The position numbers and the translations under genes were made by a program. A stretch of DNA of 64,000 nt from CAWCUU01 sp963798855 (GTDB lineage Bacteria > Gemmatimonadota > Gemmatimonadetes > Longimicrobiales > RSA9). Of this stretch, positions 10,879-19,239 are shown in pieces. Position 1 is the first letter of the stretch; each line of letters starts with the position of its first letter. Under the pieces are notes generated by a model. It worked only from the letters and a program-made list of their open reading frames with translations. It was not told where the DNA came from and ran no database searches. The DNA lies in contig CAWCUU010000002.1 of NCBI GenBank assembly GCA_963798855.1, positions 930,001 through 994,000 on the forward strand, in the 5' to 3' direction.

Positions 10879-12332
10879 CCCGCGCCGGTCGCCGGATCGT
10901 GCTCGCCTTCCTGCTCGCGCCGCTCGCGGCCGCGGCAGGGGTCACCGTCTGGCGGGTCAGGCGTGTGCAACGCGATGCCGCGGACGCCGCCGCGGTCGCT
11001 GCGGCGGACAGCGCCGTTCGCCTGTACCGCGAAGAGCGGAGCCGCGCGGCCGGTGGGCTCCCCGGACGCTGGCCGGAGCGCGTGCATGAGGCGCCGAGGG
11101 AGTTCCTCAGGTGGCTGCACGACGCGGGCTTCGATGGGGCGCTGTACGTGAACGGCGCGAGGGTGACAGCCGAGCCCGACGGCTTCGGCACAGACTCGCT
11201 GCCTTTGGCTTTTCGTAGCCGTCTGCTGCGGGAGGACCGGGCGAGCGCGATGGAGCTCGCGTCCGGTCGAGTCGCGGCGGCCCCTATCAAGGACCGCGAC
11301 GACTGGGATGTGATCGGCGCGCTCGTGGTGGCGCCCAGGAGAGCGCCGCCACCCTTGGACGCGCGGGCCGCGGCGGGCCTCCGCCTCTGGATCGCCGCGA
11401 CGGCGATCGCCTGGGCGGTCATCGCCGCGATCGGCCTCTCGCTGCTCCGTCTCCTGGCCCGGCGCAATCGACTGCGAGAGGCGCTCGCCGCCTGGGGCTT
11501 CCTCGCGCCATCGTTCGCGCACCTGCTGCTCTTCTCGGTCGGTCCGATCCTGTTCGCACTTTATCTATCCTTCCACCGCTGGAATCTCGTGGAGCCGCAG
11601 CGGCCGTTCGTCGGGCTGCAGAACTATCGGGAGCTGCTCCGGGATGCCTCGTTCTGGCGGGCCGTCGCGAACACGGGGATCTACGTGCTCTTCGTACCCG
11701 TCGGCATGGCCCTGGCTCTGGGGCTGGCGCTGCTGGTGGACCGGGGCTTCCGCGGCGTGCGCCTGCTCCGGGCGGTCTTCTTCCTGCCCTACATAACGAG
11801 CTTCGTCGCGATCAGCCTGGTTTGGAAGTGGATGTTCGAGCCCGACTTCGGGCTGCTCAACGCCGCGCTGCGCCTGCTGCACCTGCCACCCTCGCCGTGG
11901 CTCGCCTCTCCGGCCACGGCGCTGCCCTCGCTCATGCTGATGAGCATCTGGATGTACGCCGGCTACATGATGATCCTCTTTCTCGCGGGGCTGCAAAGCA
12001 TTCCGAGGGGACTGTACGAGAGCGCGCGGCTGGACGGCGCCGGTGCGTGGCAGCGCTTCCGGCGCATCACGCTGCCGCTGCTGCGGCCGACGACCTTCTT
12101 CGTGCTGACGACCATGATCATCTTCATGTTTCAGGTGTTCACCGCCGTCTACGTGATGACCGAGGGCGGACCGGTCCACGCCACCGACGTCGTCGTCTAT
12201 CACATCTACCGAAGCGCGTGGGAGTACCTGCGCATGGGCTACGCCTCGGCAATGGCGTGGGTGCTTTTCGCGATCATCTTCGTCGTGACGCTCGCGCAAT
12301 GGCGGCTGCTCGGGTCGAGAGGGGTCGAATGA
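10875..12332 (+). CDS. Sugar ABC permease (MalF/UgpA-like) with extra N-terminal extracytoplasmic domain
   Basis: About 485 residues, long for this family (usually about 290-320). Residues 205-485 are a normal six-helix permease with the EAA loop YESARLDGAGAWQRFRRITL. Before it lie a first membrane segment (about 8-27), a hydrophilic domain of about 135 residues (LYREERSRAAGG through DDWDVIGALVVAP) and a second membrane segment (about 175-195). This looks like an exported sensor-like or docking domain fused to the permease; E. coli MalF has its big loop in a different place (between helices 3 and 4). GTG start overlaps the binding-protein stop. Confidence 0.92.
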   Translation: MTRAGRRIVLAFLLAPLAAAAGVTVWRVRRVQRDAADAAAVAAADSAVRLYREERSRAAGGLPGRWPERVHEAPREFLRWLHDAGFDGALYVNGARVTAEPDGFGTDSLPLAFRSRLLREDRASAMELASGRVAAAPIKDRDDWDVIGALVVAPRRAPPPLDARAAAGLRLWIAATAIAWAVIAAIGLSLLRLLARRNRLREALAAWGFLAPSFAHLLLFSVGPILFALYLSFHRWNLVEPQRPFVGLQNYRELLRDASFWRAVANTGIYVLFVPVGMALALGLALLVDRGFRGVRLLRAVFFLPYITSFVAISLVWKWMFEPDFGLLNAALRLLHLPPSPWLASPATALPSLMLMSIWMYAGYMMILFLAGLQSIPRGLYESARLDGAGAWQRFRRITLPLLRPTTFFVLTTMIIFMFQVFTAVYVMTEGGPVHATDVVVYHIYRSAWEYLRMGYASAMAWVLFAIIFVVTLAQWRLLGSRGVE

Positions 12333-13189
12333 GGCGGCCCGATCGTGGACGTCGCGACCGGCGGCGACCGGCGGGCCGCTGGACCCGCTTCTTCGGCTAC
12401 GCCCTCGTCGCCGGCCTCGGCCTCACCATGCTGGCGCCGTTCCTCTACATGGTCAGCACCTCGCTGATGGACGAGACCGAGGCGTTCTCCTTTCCGCCGC
12501 CGCTGCTGCCCCACCGGCCGCGCTGGCAGAACTATCCGGAGGCGCTCACCGCTCTGCCGTTCGACCGGTTCTTCGTCGTTTCCCTCGTTCTCAGCGTCTG
12601 CGTCGTGCTCGGCACGCTGATCACCTCCTCCGCGGCTGCATACGCGTTCGCGCGCCTGCGCTTCCCCGGCCGCGATCGTGTCTTTCTGCTGTATCTCGCC
12701 ACGCTGATGGTGCCGACGATCGTGCTGCTGCTGCCGCGTTTCCTGCTCGTGGACGCGTTCGGATGGATCGACAGCCTGCGGGGGCTGATCGTGACCGAGC
12801 TCGTGCAGGTCTGGGGAATCTTCATGCTACGCCAGTACTTCCTTTCGATCCCGCGCGACCTCGAGGATGCGGCGCGCATCGATGGAGCCGGCGAGTGGAC
12901 CGTCTTCAGCCGCGTCGCGCTGCCGCTCGCTTCGCCCGCCCTCGCGACGGTCGCGCTGTTCATCTTCGTGGACCAGTGGAAGAGCTTCCTCTGGCCGCTC
13001 ATCGTCACGCGCTCGATGGACATGCGCCCCGTCGAGGTCGGCATCAGCCGCTTCGCCGGCATCTACTACTCGAATGTCCCGTATCAGATGGCGGCCGCGG
13101 TCGTCGCGATCCTGCCGATCCTCGTGATCTTCTTCTTCTTCCAACGCTATTTCGTCCGCGGCATCCAGCTGACGGGCTTGAAGGGGTAG
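12329..13189 (+). CDS. Sugar ABC permease (MalG/UgpE-like)
   Basis: About 286 residues with six predicted membrane helices after a basic cytoplasmic N-terminus. The EAA loop reads EDAARIDGAGEWTVFSRVALP, the site where the ATPase docks. The C-terminus QRYFVRGIQLTGLKG is typical of the family. Pairs with the preceding permease; ATGA overlap shows translational coupling. Last gene of the carbohydrate operon; about 100 bases of non-coding sequence follow before the phosphate genes. Confidence 0.95.
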   Translation: MRRPDRGRRDRRRPAGRWTRFFGYALVAGLGLTMLAPFLYMVSTSLMDETEAFSFPPPLLPHRPRWQNYPEALTALPFDRFFVVSLVLSVCVVLGTLITSSAAAYAFARLRFPGRDRVFLLYLATLMVPTIVLLLPRFLLVDAFGWIDSLRGLIVTELVQVWGIFMLRQYFLSIPRDLEDAARIDGAGEWTVFSRVALPLASPALATVALFIFVDQWKSFLWPLIVTRSMDMRPVEVGISRFAGIYYSNVPYQMAAAVVAILPILVIFFFFQRYFVRGIQLTGLKG

Positions 13190-13291
13190 GTGCCGCCGTG
13201 GCGGGCGGATCCTGTGCGCGCTGCCGCACTGGCTGCTCCTGGAGCAGACCGGTAACTTCCGCGGTTCTCGAGTCCAGTCAGGAGGCGACCG

Positions 13292-13966
13292 ATGAGAACG
13301 ATCTTCGGCCTTTTCGGCCGATCCCCATTCGGCCCGCTCGCGCAACACACGGAGCGGGTACACGAGACGGTCGTGCTGCTCGGTCCGCTCTTCGACGCGT
13401 TCGTCGAGGGGGAGTGGGACCGCACCGAGCAGCTCTACCAGCAGATCTCGAAGCTCGAGCACAAAGCGGACGTGATCAAGAACGAGATCCGCGACCATCT
13501 CCCGAAGTCGCTGTTCATGCCGGTGGATCGGGGAGACGTGCTGCTGTTCCTTCGCGAGCAGGACGGCATCGCGGATGCGGCGGAGGACCTGGGGGTGCTG
13601 CTGACGATGCGGCGCACCCCGACGCCGCAGGAGATGAAGGCGCCTCTGGCAGAGCTGGTTCGGCAGGTGGTCCACACGAGCGAGCTCTGGTACGACATCG
13701 CGAAGGAGCTGCCCACGCTGCAGGAGGCCTCGTTCGCGGGGCCCGAGGTCGAGAAGACGATCGAACGGATCAAGGAGATCTCGGATCTGGAGTGGGAGGC
13801 CGACAAGCAGCAGGCGCTGGTCTCGAAGCTACTGTTCGGGCACGAGCAGGAGCTGGGCGCGGTCTCGGTGTTCTACTGGATGAACATCCTGCGCGTAATC
13901 GGTGATGTCGCGAACCGGGCGGAGAACACGGCCGACCTGCTCCGGCTCATGCTCGCGCGACGATGA
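13292..13966 (+). CDS. DUF47/PhoU-like phosphate transport accessory protein
   Basis: A 224-residue all-helical protein of the DUF47 (TIGR00153) family, relatives of PhoU. Visible features are RSPFGPLAQHTERVHE-type opening, QQISKLEHKADVIKNEIRDHL and EVEKTIERIKEISDLEWEADKQ, with repeated acidic clusters that in PhoU bind metal ions. It usually sits directly before a Pit transporter and is thought to control it. Here its TGA overlaps the ATG of the Pit gene (ATGA). A clear AGGAGG ribosome site lies 6-7 bases before the ATG. Confidence 0.92.
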   Translation: MRTIFGLFGRSPFGPLAQHTERVHETVVLLGPLFDAFVEGEWDRTEQLYQQISKLEHKADVIKNEIRDHLPKSLFMPVDRGDVLLFLREQDGIADAAEDLGVLLTMRRTPTPQEMKAPLAELVRQVVHTSELWYDIAKELPTLQEASFAGPEVEKTIERIKEISDLEWEADKQQALVSKLLFGHEQELGAVSVFYWMNILRVIGDVANRAENTADLLRLMLARR

Positions 13967-15228
13967 GCCTGCCGCCGCTGATCCTGGCCGTCGCGCTGAT
14001 CGGCGGCCTGTACATGGCGTGGAACATCGGGGCGAACGACGTTGCCAACGCGATGGGCACGTCGGTCGGCTCGGGCGCGTTGACGTTGGGGCGGGCGGTG
14101 GTGTTCGCGGGGATCTTCGAGTTCGCCGGTGCGATCCTGGCGGGATCGAGCGTGACGAACACGATCCGAAAGGGGATCCTCGAGACGAGTCAGTTCCAGA
14201 CCTCGGGCCCGTTCGGAGAGCACGGTCCGTTGTTGCTCGCGCTCGCCATGCTGTCTGCCCTGGTCGCCGCGGGCGTCTGGCTGCAGGTGGCGACGCACCT
14301 GGCGCTACCGGTCTCGACCACCCATTCGATCGTGGGCGCGGTGGTGGGCGTCGGCATCGTCAGCTTCGGGTGGAGCGGCGTCGCGTGGGGCACGATCTGG
14401 CAGATCGTGCTGAGCTGGATCGTATCGCCGGTGCTCGGCGGCGTTCTCGCGTTCCTGATGTTCACTCTGATCCGGCGCCGTGTCCTGCACAGCGTTGATC
14501 CGGTCAGAGCGACGCGGGACATCGGGCCGTTTCTCGTGGCGACGGTCGCGGGGATCATCGTGCTCTCCGTGATCTACGAGGGGCTGCACAACATCATCTC
14601 GGTGCCGTCCCTGCCCGTCGCGCTCGCGATCGCGGCGGTCGCGGCCGTCGTCGCCGGCGAAATCACGCGCCAGATCCTGAAGCGCACGCGACCGCGGCAG
14701 GGCAACCCGTACGTGTACGTGGAGCGGATGTTCGCGTATCTGCAGGTGACGACCGCCTGCTACGTCGCGTTCGCCCACGGCGCGAACGATGTCGCGAATG
14801 CCGTGGGCCCGCTGGCGGCCGTGGTCGACCTCGCCGGCAACGGCTTCGGCCAGGTGGCGCAGCAGGTGCCTGTTCCGCCGTGGATCCTGCTGATCGGCGG
14901 TGTGGGGATCGTGATCGGCCTCGCGACGATGGGCCACAAGGTGATCGCGACGATCGGACGGGAGATCACCGAGATCACGCCGACACGAGGGTTCAGCGCG
15001 GAGTTCGGTGCGGCGACGACGGTCCTCGTCGCCAGCCGCATGGGTCTGCCGATCTCGACGACGCACACGCTGGTCGGAGGCGTGATCGGCGTCGGATTCG
15101 CCCAGGGCATGGGGGCCTTGAACATCCGGGTCGTCCGTAACATCGTAAACTCGTGGCTCGCCACCATCCCCGCGGCGGCGGCGGTGGCGGCCGTGTTATT
15201 CGTGATCGCCCGCACCCTGGTGCTTTGA
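13963..15228 (+). CDS. pit: Low-affinity inorganic phosphate transporter, Pit family
   Basis: A 421-residue membrane protein with about 10-11 helices. Both copies of the PiT signature are clear: GANDVANAMGTSVGSGAL near residue 25 and AHGANDVANAVGPLAAV near residue 270, plus the paired LPVSTTHSIVG and LPISTTHTLVGG motifs. Moves phosphate as a metal-phosphate complex with H+ (or Na+). Co-translated with the DUF47 gene before it, and its stop shares one base with the ATG of the gene after it. Confidence 0.96.
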   Translation: MSLPPLILAVALIGGLYMAWNIGANDVANAMGTSVGSGALTLGRAVVFAGIFEFAGAILAGSSVTNTIRKGILETSQFQTSGPFGEHGPLLLALAMLSALVAAGVWLQVATHLALPVSTTHSIVGAVVGVGIVSFGWSGVAWGTIWQIVLSWIVSPVLGGVLAFLMFTLIRRRVLHSVDPVRATRDIGPFLVATVAGIIVLSVIYEGLHNIISVPSLPVALAIAAVAAVVAGEITRQILKRTRPRQGNPYVYVERMFAYLQVTTACYVAFAHGANDVANAVGPLAAVVDLAGNGFGQVAQQVPVPPWILLIGGVGIVIGLATMGHKVIATIGREITEITPTRGFSAEFGAATTVLVASRMGLPISTTHTLVGGVIGVGFAQGMGALNIRVVRNIVNSWLATIPAAAAVAAVLFVIARTLVL

Positions 15229-15977
15229 TGTCCGCTCGTCACGCCGTCCCGACTCTTTCGATCGCGCTGCTGCTGTCCGTCTCCACCGCTTCCGTTCCGG
15301 ATCGGCTCGGCGCGCAACTGATGATTCCGACGACGGAGTCGGCTCGGATTCGGGCGCCCGCCGCCGCGGACGCCGGAACGCGGGCCACCGACCCGGGCGT
15401 CCGTGAGAGCACGCCGCTATGGCGGCCCGTCGCGTTCACGGCGGGTGGCGCGATGCTCGGTGGATGGATCGGGTACTTCGCTTCCCAGGTCTCGGTGAGC
15501 GACTGGCGTGATGATGCCGGCACGCACCGGACCCGGTGGGCCGCGACCGGGGCGATCATCGGTGCGGTGAGCGCTCTCGCGATGGAGCGGATCTGGGGCG
15601 ACCACTGGTTCAATCAGCCGACCGTCGGGCCGCCGCCGCCGCGGCCGTCGCAGGGCCCGATCATCACCCAGGAGCAGATCCGCCAGACCAAATCCGCAAC
15701 GCTCTACGATGCGCTGCAGATCCTGGCGCCGCAGTGGTTGAACGAACGTGGCAAGGACACGGTCGAGTGCCGCGGGCCTGCCGAGGTCGCCGGCGCGTGC
15801 GTGAGCAACGACGGCATCGTCGTCTACGTCAACGGCGGTCGCGCCGGGGATCTCACGGCGCTGCGGGACATCGCGGCCTATCTGGTGACTTCGGTGGAGC
15901 GTCTGGGCCCGGGCGAAGCGACGTACCGATTCGGCAGGGGCCATACGGACGGAGCGATCCTGGTCTCGACCGAGTGA
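15228..15977 (+). CDS. Secreted protein with TonB-receptor plug-like C-terminus
   Basis: About 249 residues. An N-terminal signal peptide (MSARHAVPTLSIALLLSVS) is followed by a glycine-rich hydrophobic region (about 70-110, GGAMLGGWIGYFAS and GAIIGAVSALAME) that may be one or two membrane hairpins, and a C-terminal domain of about 100 residues beginning ITQEQIRQTKSATLYDALQ and ending FGRGHTDGAILVST. That domain resembles an isolated plug domain of TonB-dependent receptors, without any barrel. Cys pair in VECRGPAEVAGACVS may form a disulfide. Function unknown; cotranscribed with pit by a one-base overlap, which may be coincidental. Confidence 0.72.
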   Translation: MSARHAVPTLSIALLLSVSTASVPDRLGAQLMIPTTESARIRAPAAADAGTRATDPGVRESTPLWRPVAFTAGGAMLGGWIGYFASQVSVSDWRDDAGTHRTRWAATGAIIGAVSALAMERIWGDHWFNQPTVGPPPPRPSQGPIITQEQIRQTKSATLYDALQILAPQWLNERGKDTVECRGPAEVAGACVSNDGIVVYVNGGRAGDLTALRDIAAYLVTSVERLGPGEATYRFGRGHTDGAILVSTE

Positions 15978-16000
15978 AGATCGCTCCGGCCCGCCGCACA

Positions 16001-16028
16001 CAGCCGGTCGCCTCGAGGCGACCGGCTG
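16001..16028. terminator. Bidirectional terminator: perfect 28-base palindrome
   Basis: The half-site CAGCCGGTCGCCTC is followed at once by its exact reverse complement, giving a 12-bp GC-rich stem with a TCGA loop. It is followed by TTTCGCTT on the plus side. It sits between the stop codons of convergent genes (15977 plus, 16036 minus), so it can stop transcription from both sides. Confidence 0.8.
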
Positions 16029-16035
16029 TTTCGCT

Positions 16036-18717
16036 TCAGGCGCCGCCGCCGGTCGTATCCGGGCGCGCGCTGTCCGGCCGTGTGCTGTCGGCGGGCGACT
16101 TCTTCGTAGGGAGCAGCGAGCGCAGCTTGTCCCCCACGGCGCGCTGGAGCTTCTGACGCGCCGTGTCGACGATGGCCGAAGCCGAATCGGCGACCGGCGG
16201 CAGCGGTCCGACGACCTTCTCGGCAGCGCGCTGCACCGCCTTCTGAGCCTGCGCCCTGGCCTCCTCCTCGGCTCGCTGCCTCGCGGCGCGCGCCGCCTGC
16301 CCGGCGGCTTCGGAGAAGTCCAGCTTCAATCCGGGCTTCGCAGCTGTCCCCGTGATGGCGACACCGATCGGGATCCGGCCGTCCGGGCGGGCGCCGGCGG
16401 CGGCGAGGCGGCCGGCATTTCCGGGGAGGCGCGCGGCCCACTCGCCGGGCGCCATGATCGTACCGCCAATGTCCAGTGAGCCGTTCACGTCGAACCATCC
16501 GGCGAGCTCGATGTCTGCGTCGCCGGCCCGGAGTCGCGAATCACGTAGCAGCAGCCGCGGGCCTGCGAAGCGGAGGCTTCCGTCCCACTGCTTGAACGCG
16601 AGGGTGTCCAGGCCCTGAGCACCCAATCGCTGCGCGAGCGCGCGCAGCACCGGCCATCCGACGAGGCGCCCGTCGCTCAGCGTAATCTGCCCGTCTCCCG
16701 CGACGCTCTCCCGCTCGGGGAGCAGATGGTCGTCCACCGCCAGCCGGGCATCTCCGACGAGGAGCATCCCCCCGGTCAGGTTGTCGCGGAATGCGGTGAA
16801 CCGCTGCAGGAACGGCTCGATCCCGACATCGCGCACCTGGAACTTCAGCCGCAGGGGGTGGGCCGCCCCTGGAGTGGCCGGGCTGCCGAGCTCGCCCGCG
16901 AGCTGAACGCCGCCACCGAGCATGCGAAAGCTGCCGGCGCGCACTTCGAGCTGACCCGCGCGCCCGCCCACGGAGAGGTCTACGTCCTGAAAGTCGGTGC
17001 CGCCGTTGCGGAGCGTGGCTGCTCGCAGCCGGCCGTTCAGCGCGATTCGTGGCAGGTCGGGCAGCCCGAGCCCGGCGGAGTCGGCCGCCTGCTCCGCCGT
17101 CATGCCGTTCACCTTCGTGCCGCGCATGCGGGCCCAGAAGAGCTGGCTGTAGCGGTACGGCGACGGGTCCGGCCGGAGCGCGTCGAGGTCGAGGCGCTTG
17201 GAGCGAGCATCGAAGTCGAGCGCCGGCAGCTTCGTGGAGTCGTGAAGCGCGAACGCCAGCCAGTCGCGGAGCCGGAAGTCGGCCGTGACATCGCTGCTGC
17301 CGAGGGTCGCGCGCAGCGCCTCGCCGCGCAGATCCCGACCCGCCAGCACCAAGCGGCCCGAGGCGAGCCGGGCCGGCTGGCCCGACGAAGGGGTGCGCAC
17401 CACGACGTCGCTCGGCGTCGCCTGCCCATCGACCGCGGCTCCCGACGGGTGCATGACTGACCCCGCCGCGCGGACGTCCAGCGCGACCGTGCCCTTGGCG
17501 TCCACGCTGTCGGGCAGGAGCCCGAGAGCGTCCAGCCTGGCGAGATCGAGGGCGCCACGGAAGGCCATCCGCCCCTGTGGAGCCGCGGGATCGCTCACCC
17601 GGAAGGCGAGCGCCATTGGCCGACCGGTCAGCGATCCCGTCAGTCGCTCGCTCGACAGGGAATCCAGAGAGAACGCGATGTCGCCCCGCAATCCGGAAAC
17701 CACCTCGCCGCCCGGTCGCAGGGCCAGCGATGCGCCGCTCAGCGTCAGCATTCCGGCGATGTCCGGTCGTCGGCCGCTTCCGGCAGCACCCTGGACCCGC
17801 GCCGAGATGCGCGCCTCGCCACCGGCGTCGAGGGCGTGCCCCGCCTCTTCCGCGCGCTCCCGGAGGGTCGCCGGCAGCGATGCGAGCAACCGGCCGATAT
17901 CGAAGCGCCCCGTCTCGAGTCGGAAATCGACGGTCCGCGCGAGGCTGTCGGCCATGTGGTCGATGCGGCCGGATCCCTCCAGCTCGATGTCCTGAACCCG
18001 GAGCTTCAGCCGCTCGATCTGCAGTACATCCGCTCGCCGGTCCAGCGTCCCCAGGTGCTCGAGCCGCACCCGGACGCCCTCGATCGGCACGGCGAGAACA
18101 CCCGGAAGGCTCGCCGAGAGAGCGGCCACGTCCAGCTCGCCATCGGTCTCCACAGAACCGAGCTGCCCGCCGCGTAGCTCACCGGACACAGACAGCCGTT
18201 GCTGCACGCCGTCCAGGCGAACCGTTCCCTTGCGGGCATCCGTGTATTCCATGCTGCCGTCATGGATGTCGAGCCTGCGCACCGCGAAAGCGGCGGCCCG
18301 GCCTGATCCCGTTGGCGAGGTATCGCCGCCGGACAGCTCGGGCAGGTTCGACACGCCCGAGCTGTCCACCGCCACCCGCAGCACCGGGCGGTCCAGGATC
18401 ACGGCATCCACCAGCACCTGCCTGCGGAGCAGGGGAAGGATGCGCGGCCGCAGCGCGACCCGGTCCATCTGCAGCAGCGGCGTGCTGTCGCCCGGCGCCC
18501 CCGCCACCCGGACGTCTCGAAGCTCGACAGCCGGGCGGGGCAGGAGATGCACCCCGACCCCGCCGAACTGCACCTCGCGTCCCAGCGCTTCGCCCGCCCG
18601 CGATGCCGCCAGGGCGGCGACCCGCTCCGCGGGAAGTGAAAGGACGACCGCCGCGCAGATGCCAAGCAGCGCGACCGGGATCAGGAACAGGATCAGATAG
18701 CGACGTCGCCGGCTCAT
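16036..18717 (-). CDS. AsmA-family envelope protein
   Basis: About 893 residues, cytoplasmic-membrane anchored by one N-terminal helix (YLILFLIPVALLGICAAVVLSL) with the rest in the periplasm. The opening RVAALAASRAGEALGREVQFGGVGVHLLPRPAVELRDVRV matches AsmA domains, as does the C-terminal AsmA_2 region with LRDSRLRAGDADIELAGWFDV. AsmA-like proteins form long beta-groove structures linked to lipid transport between membranes and outer-membrane homeostasis. The C-terminal tail (last 90 residues) is a charged, Ala/Glu-rich segment ending in a Pro/Asp/Ser/Thr stretch. The start at 18717 gives a proper membrane anchor; upstream codons to 19098 read an unlike sequence. Confidence 0.88.
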   Translation of the reverse strand: MSRRRRYLILFLIPVALLGICAAVVLSLPAERVAALAASRAGEALGREVQFGGVGVHLLPRPAVELRDVRVAGAPGDSTPLLQMDRVALRPRILPLLRRQVLVDAVILDRPVLRVAVDSSGVSNLPELSGGDTSPTGSGRAAAFAVRRLDIHDGSMEYTDARKGTVRLDGVQQRLSVSGELRGGQLGSVETDGELDVAALSASLPGVLAVPIEGVRVRLEHLGTLDRRADVLQIERLKLRVQDIELEGSGRIDHMADSLARTVDFRLETGRFDIGRLLASLPATLRERAEEAGHALDAGGEARISARVQGAAGSGRRPDIAGMLTLSGASLALRPGGEVVSGLRGDIAFSLDSLSSERLTGSLTGRPMALAFRVSDPAAPQGRMAFRGALDLARLDALGLLPDSVDAKGTVALDVRAAGSVMHPSGAAVDGQATPSDVVVRTPSSGQPARLASGRLVLAGRDLRGEALRATLGSSDVTADFRLRDWLAFALHDSTKLPALDFDARSKRLDLDALRPDPSPYRYSQLFWARMRGTKVNGMTAEQAADSAGLGLPDLPRIALNGRLRAATLRNGGTDFQDVDLSVGGRAGQLEVRAGSFRMLGGGVQLAGELGSPATPGAAHPLRLKFQVRDVGIEPFLQRFTAFRDNLTGGMLLVGDARLAVDDHLLPERESVAGDGQITLSDGRLVGWPVLRALAQRLGAQGLDTLAFKQWDGSLRFAGPRLLLRDSRLRAGDADIELAGWFDVNGSLDIGGTIMAPGEWAARLPGNAGRLAAAGARPDGRIPIGVAITGTAAKPGLKLDFSEAAGQAARAARQRAEEEARAQAQKAVQRAAEKVVGPLPPVADSASAIVDTARQKLQRAVGDKLRSLLPTKKSPADSTRPDSARPDTTGGGA

Positions 18718-18788
18718 TCGGATGGCTTCACTGCAGAGGAAGTTGGGCGGACCGCCATCTAAACCCACAGGCGCCTGATGCGTTCCCC

Positions 18789-18835
18789 TTGACGTCGCGG
18801 AGCAGATGGCGGAGATTGCTGCTGGAAATTTAGCA
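18789..18835 (+). promoter_or_regulatory. Promoter with BlaI-type operator before the repressor gene
   Basis: TTGACG at 18789-18794 is a good -35 element; the -10 is weak (around 18812-18817). The inverted repeat TGCTGGAAATTTAGCA at 18820-18835 matches the two operators before the HEAT gene at 21462-21500 in its TGCT...AGCA arms. Likely binding site for the BlaI protein encoded immediately downstream, giving autoregulation. Operator role is inference from position and repetition. Confidence 0.6.
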
Positions 18836-18858
18836 TCCCCGGCCGGAGCGGGCGCGAG

Positions 18859-19236
18859 ATGAAGCAGACGCTGAGCCGTCGTGAGAGACAGATCATGGAT
18901 GTGCTGTACCGGCGAGACGAGGCGACGGTCGCGGAGGTAATGGAGGACCTGCCGGATCCGCCGAGCTATTCGGCTGTGCGGGCGACGCTGCGGATCCTGG
19001 AGGGGAAGGGGCACGTGGTACACCGGGAGGACGGTCCGCGCTACGTCTACGCGCCGGCGGTGGAGCGCGAGCGGGCGCAGAGCGCGGCGCTGGACCACCT
19101 GGTGGAGACGTTCTTCGACGGATCGACGGAAGAGGCGCTGGTAGCGTTGCTGCGGAAGTCGGACATGGATCTGGACGAGCGGCGGATCGAGAGACTGGCG
19201 CGGGAGATCCGCAAGGCCGGTCGGGAGGGGCGCTGA
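18859..19236 (+). CDS. BlaI/MecI/CopY-family repressor
   Basis: 125 residues. Winged-helix N-terminal domain (LSRREREQIMDVLY-like opening, VAEVMEDLPDPPSYSAVRATLRILEGKGHVVH) and a short dimerisation helix region (LDHLVETFFDGSTEEALVALL), standard for BlaI. In the family, the repressor leaves DNA after it is cut following activation of a membrane-bound M56 peptidase. That partner is encoded three bases downstream. An inverted-repeat operator lies 24 bases before its ATG. The ligand sensed is unknown and need not be a beta-lactam. Confidence 0.93.
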   Translation: MKQTLSRRERQIMDVLYRRDEATVAEVMEDLPDPPSYSAVRATLRILEGKGHVVHREDGPRYVYAPAVERERAQSAALDHLVETFFDGSTEEALVALLRKSDMDLDERRIERLAREIRKAGREGR

Positions 19237-19239
19237 GCG

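Noticed and set aside
12300..15070. Long minus-strand frames over the permease and Pit genes
   Set aside because: Shadow frames of membrane-protein genes; they give charged, low-complexity proteins.
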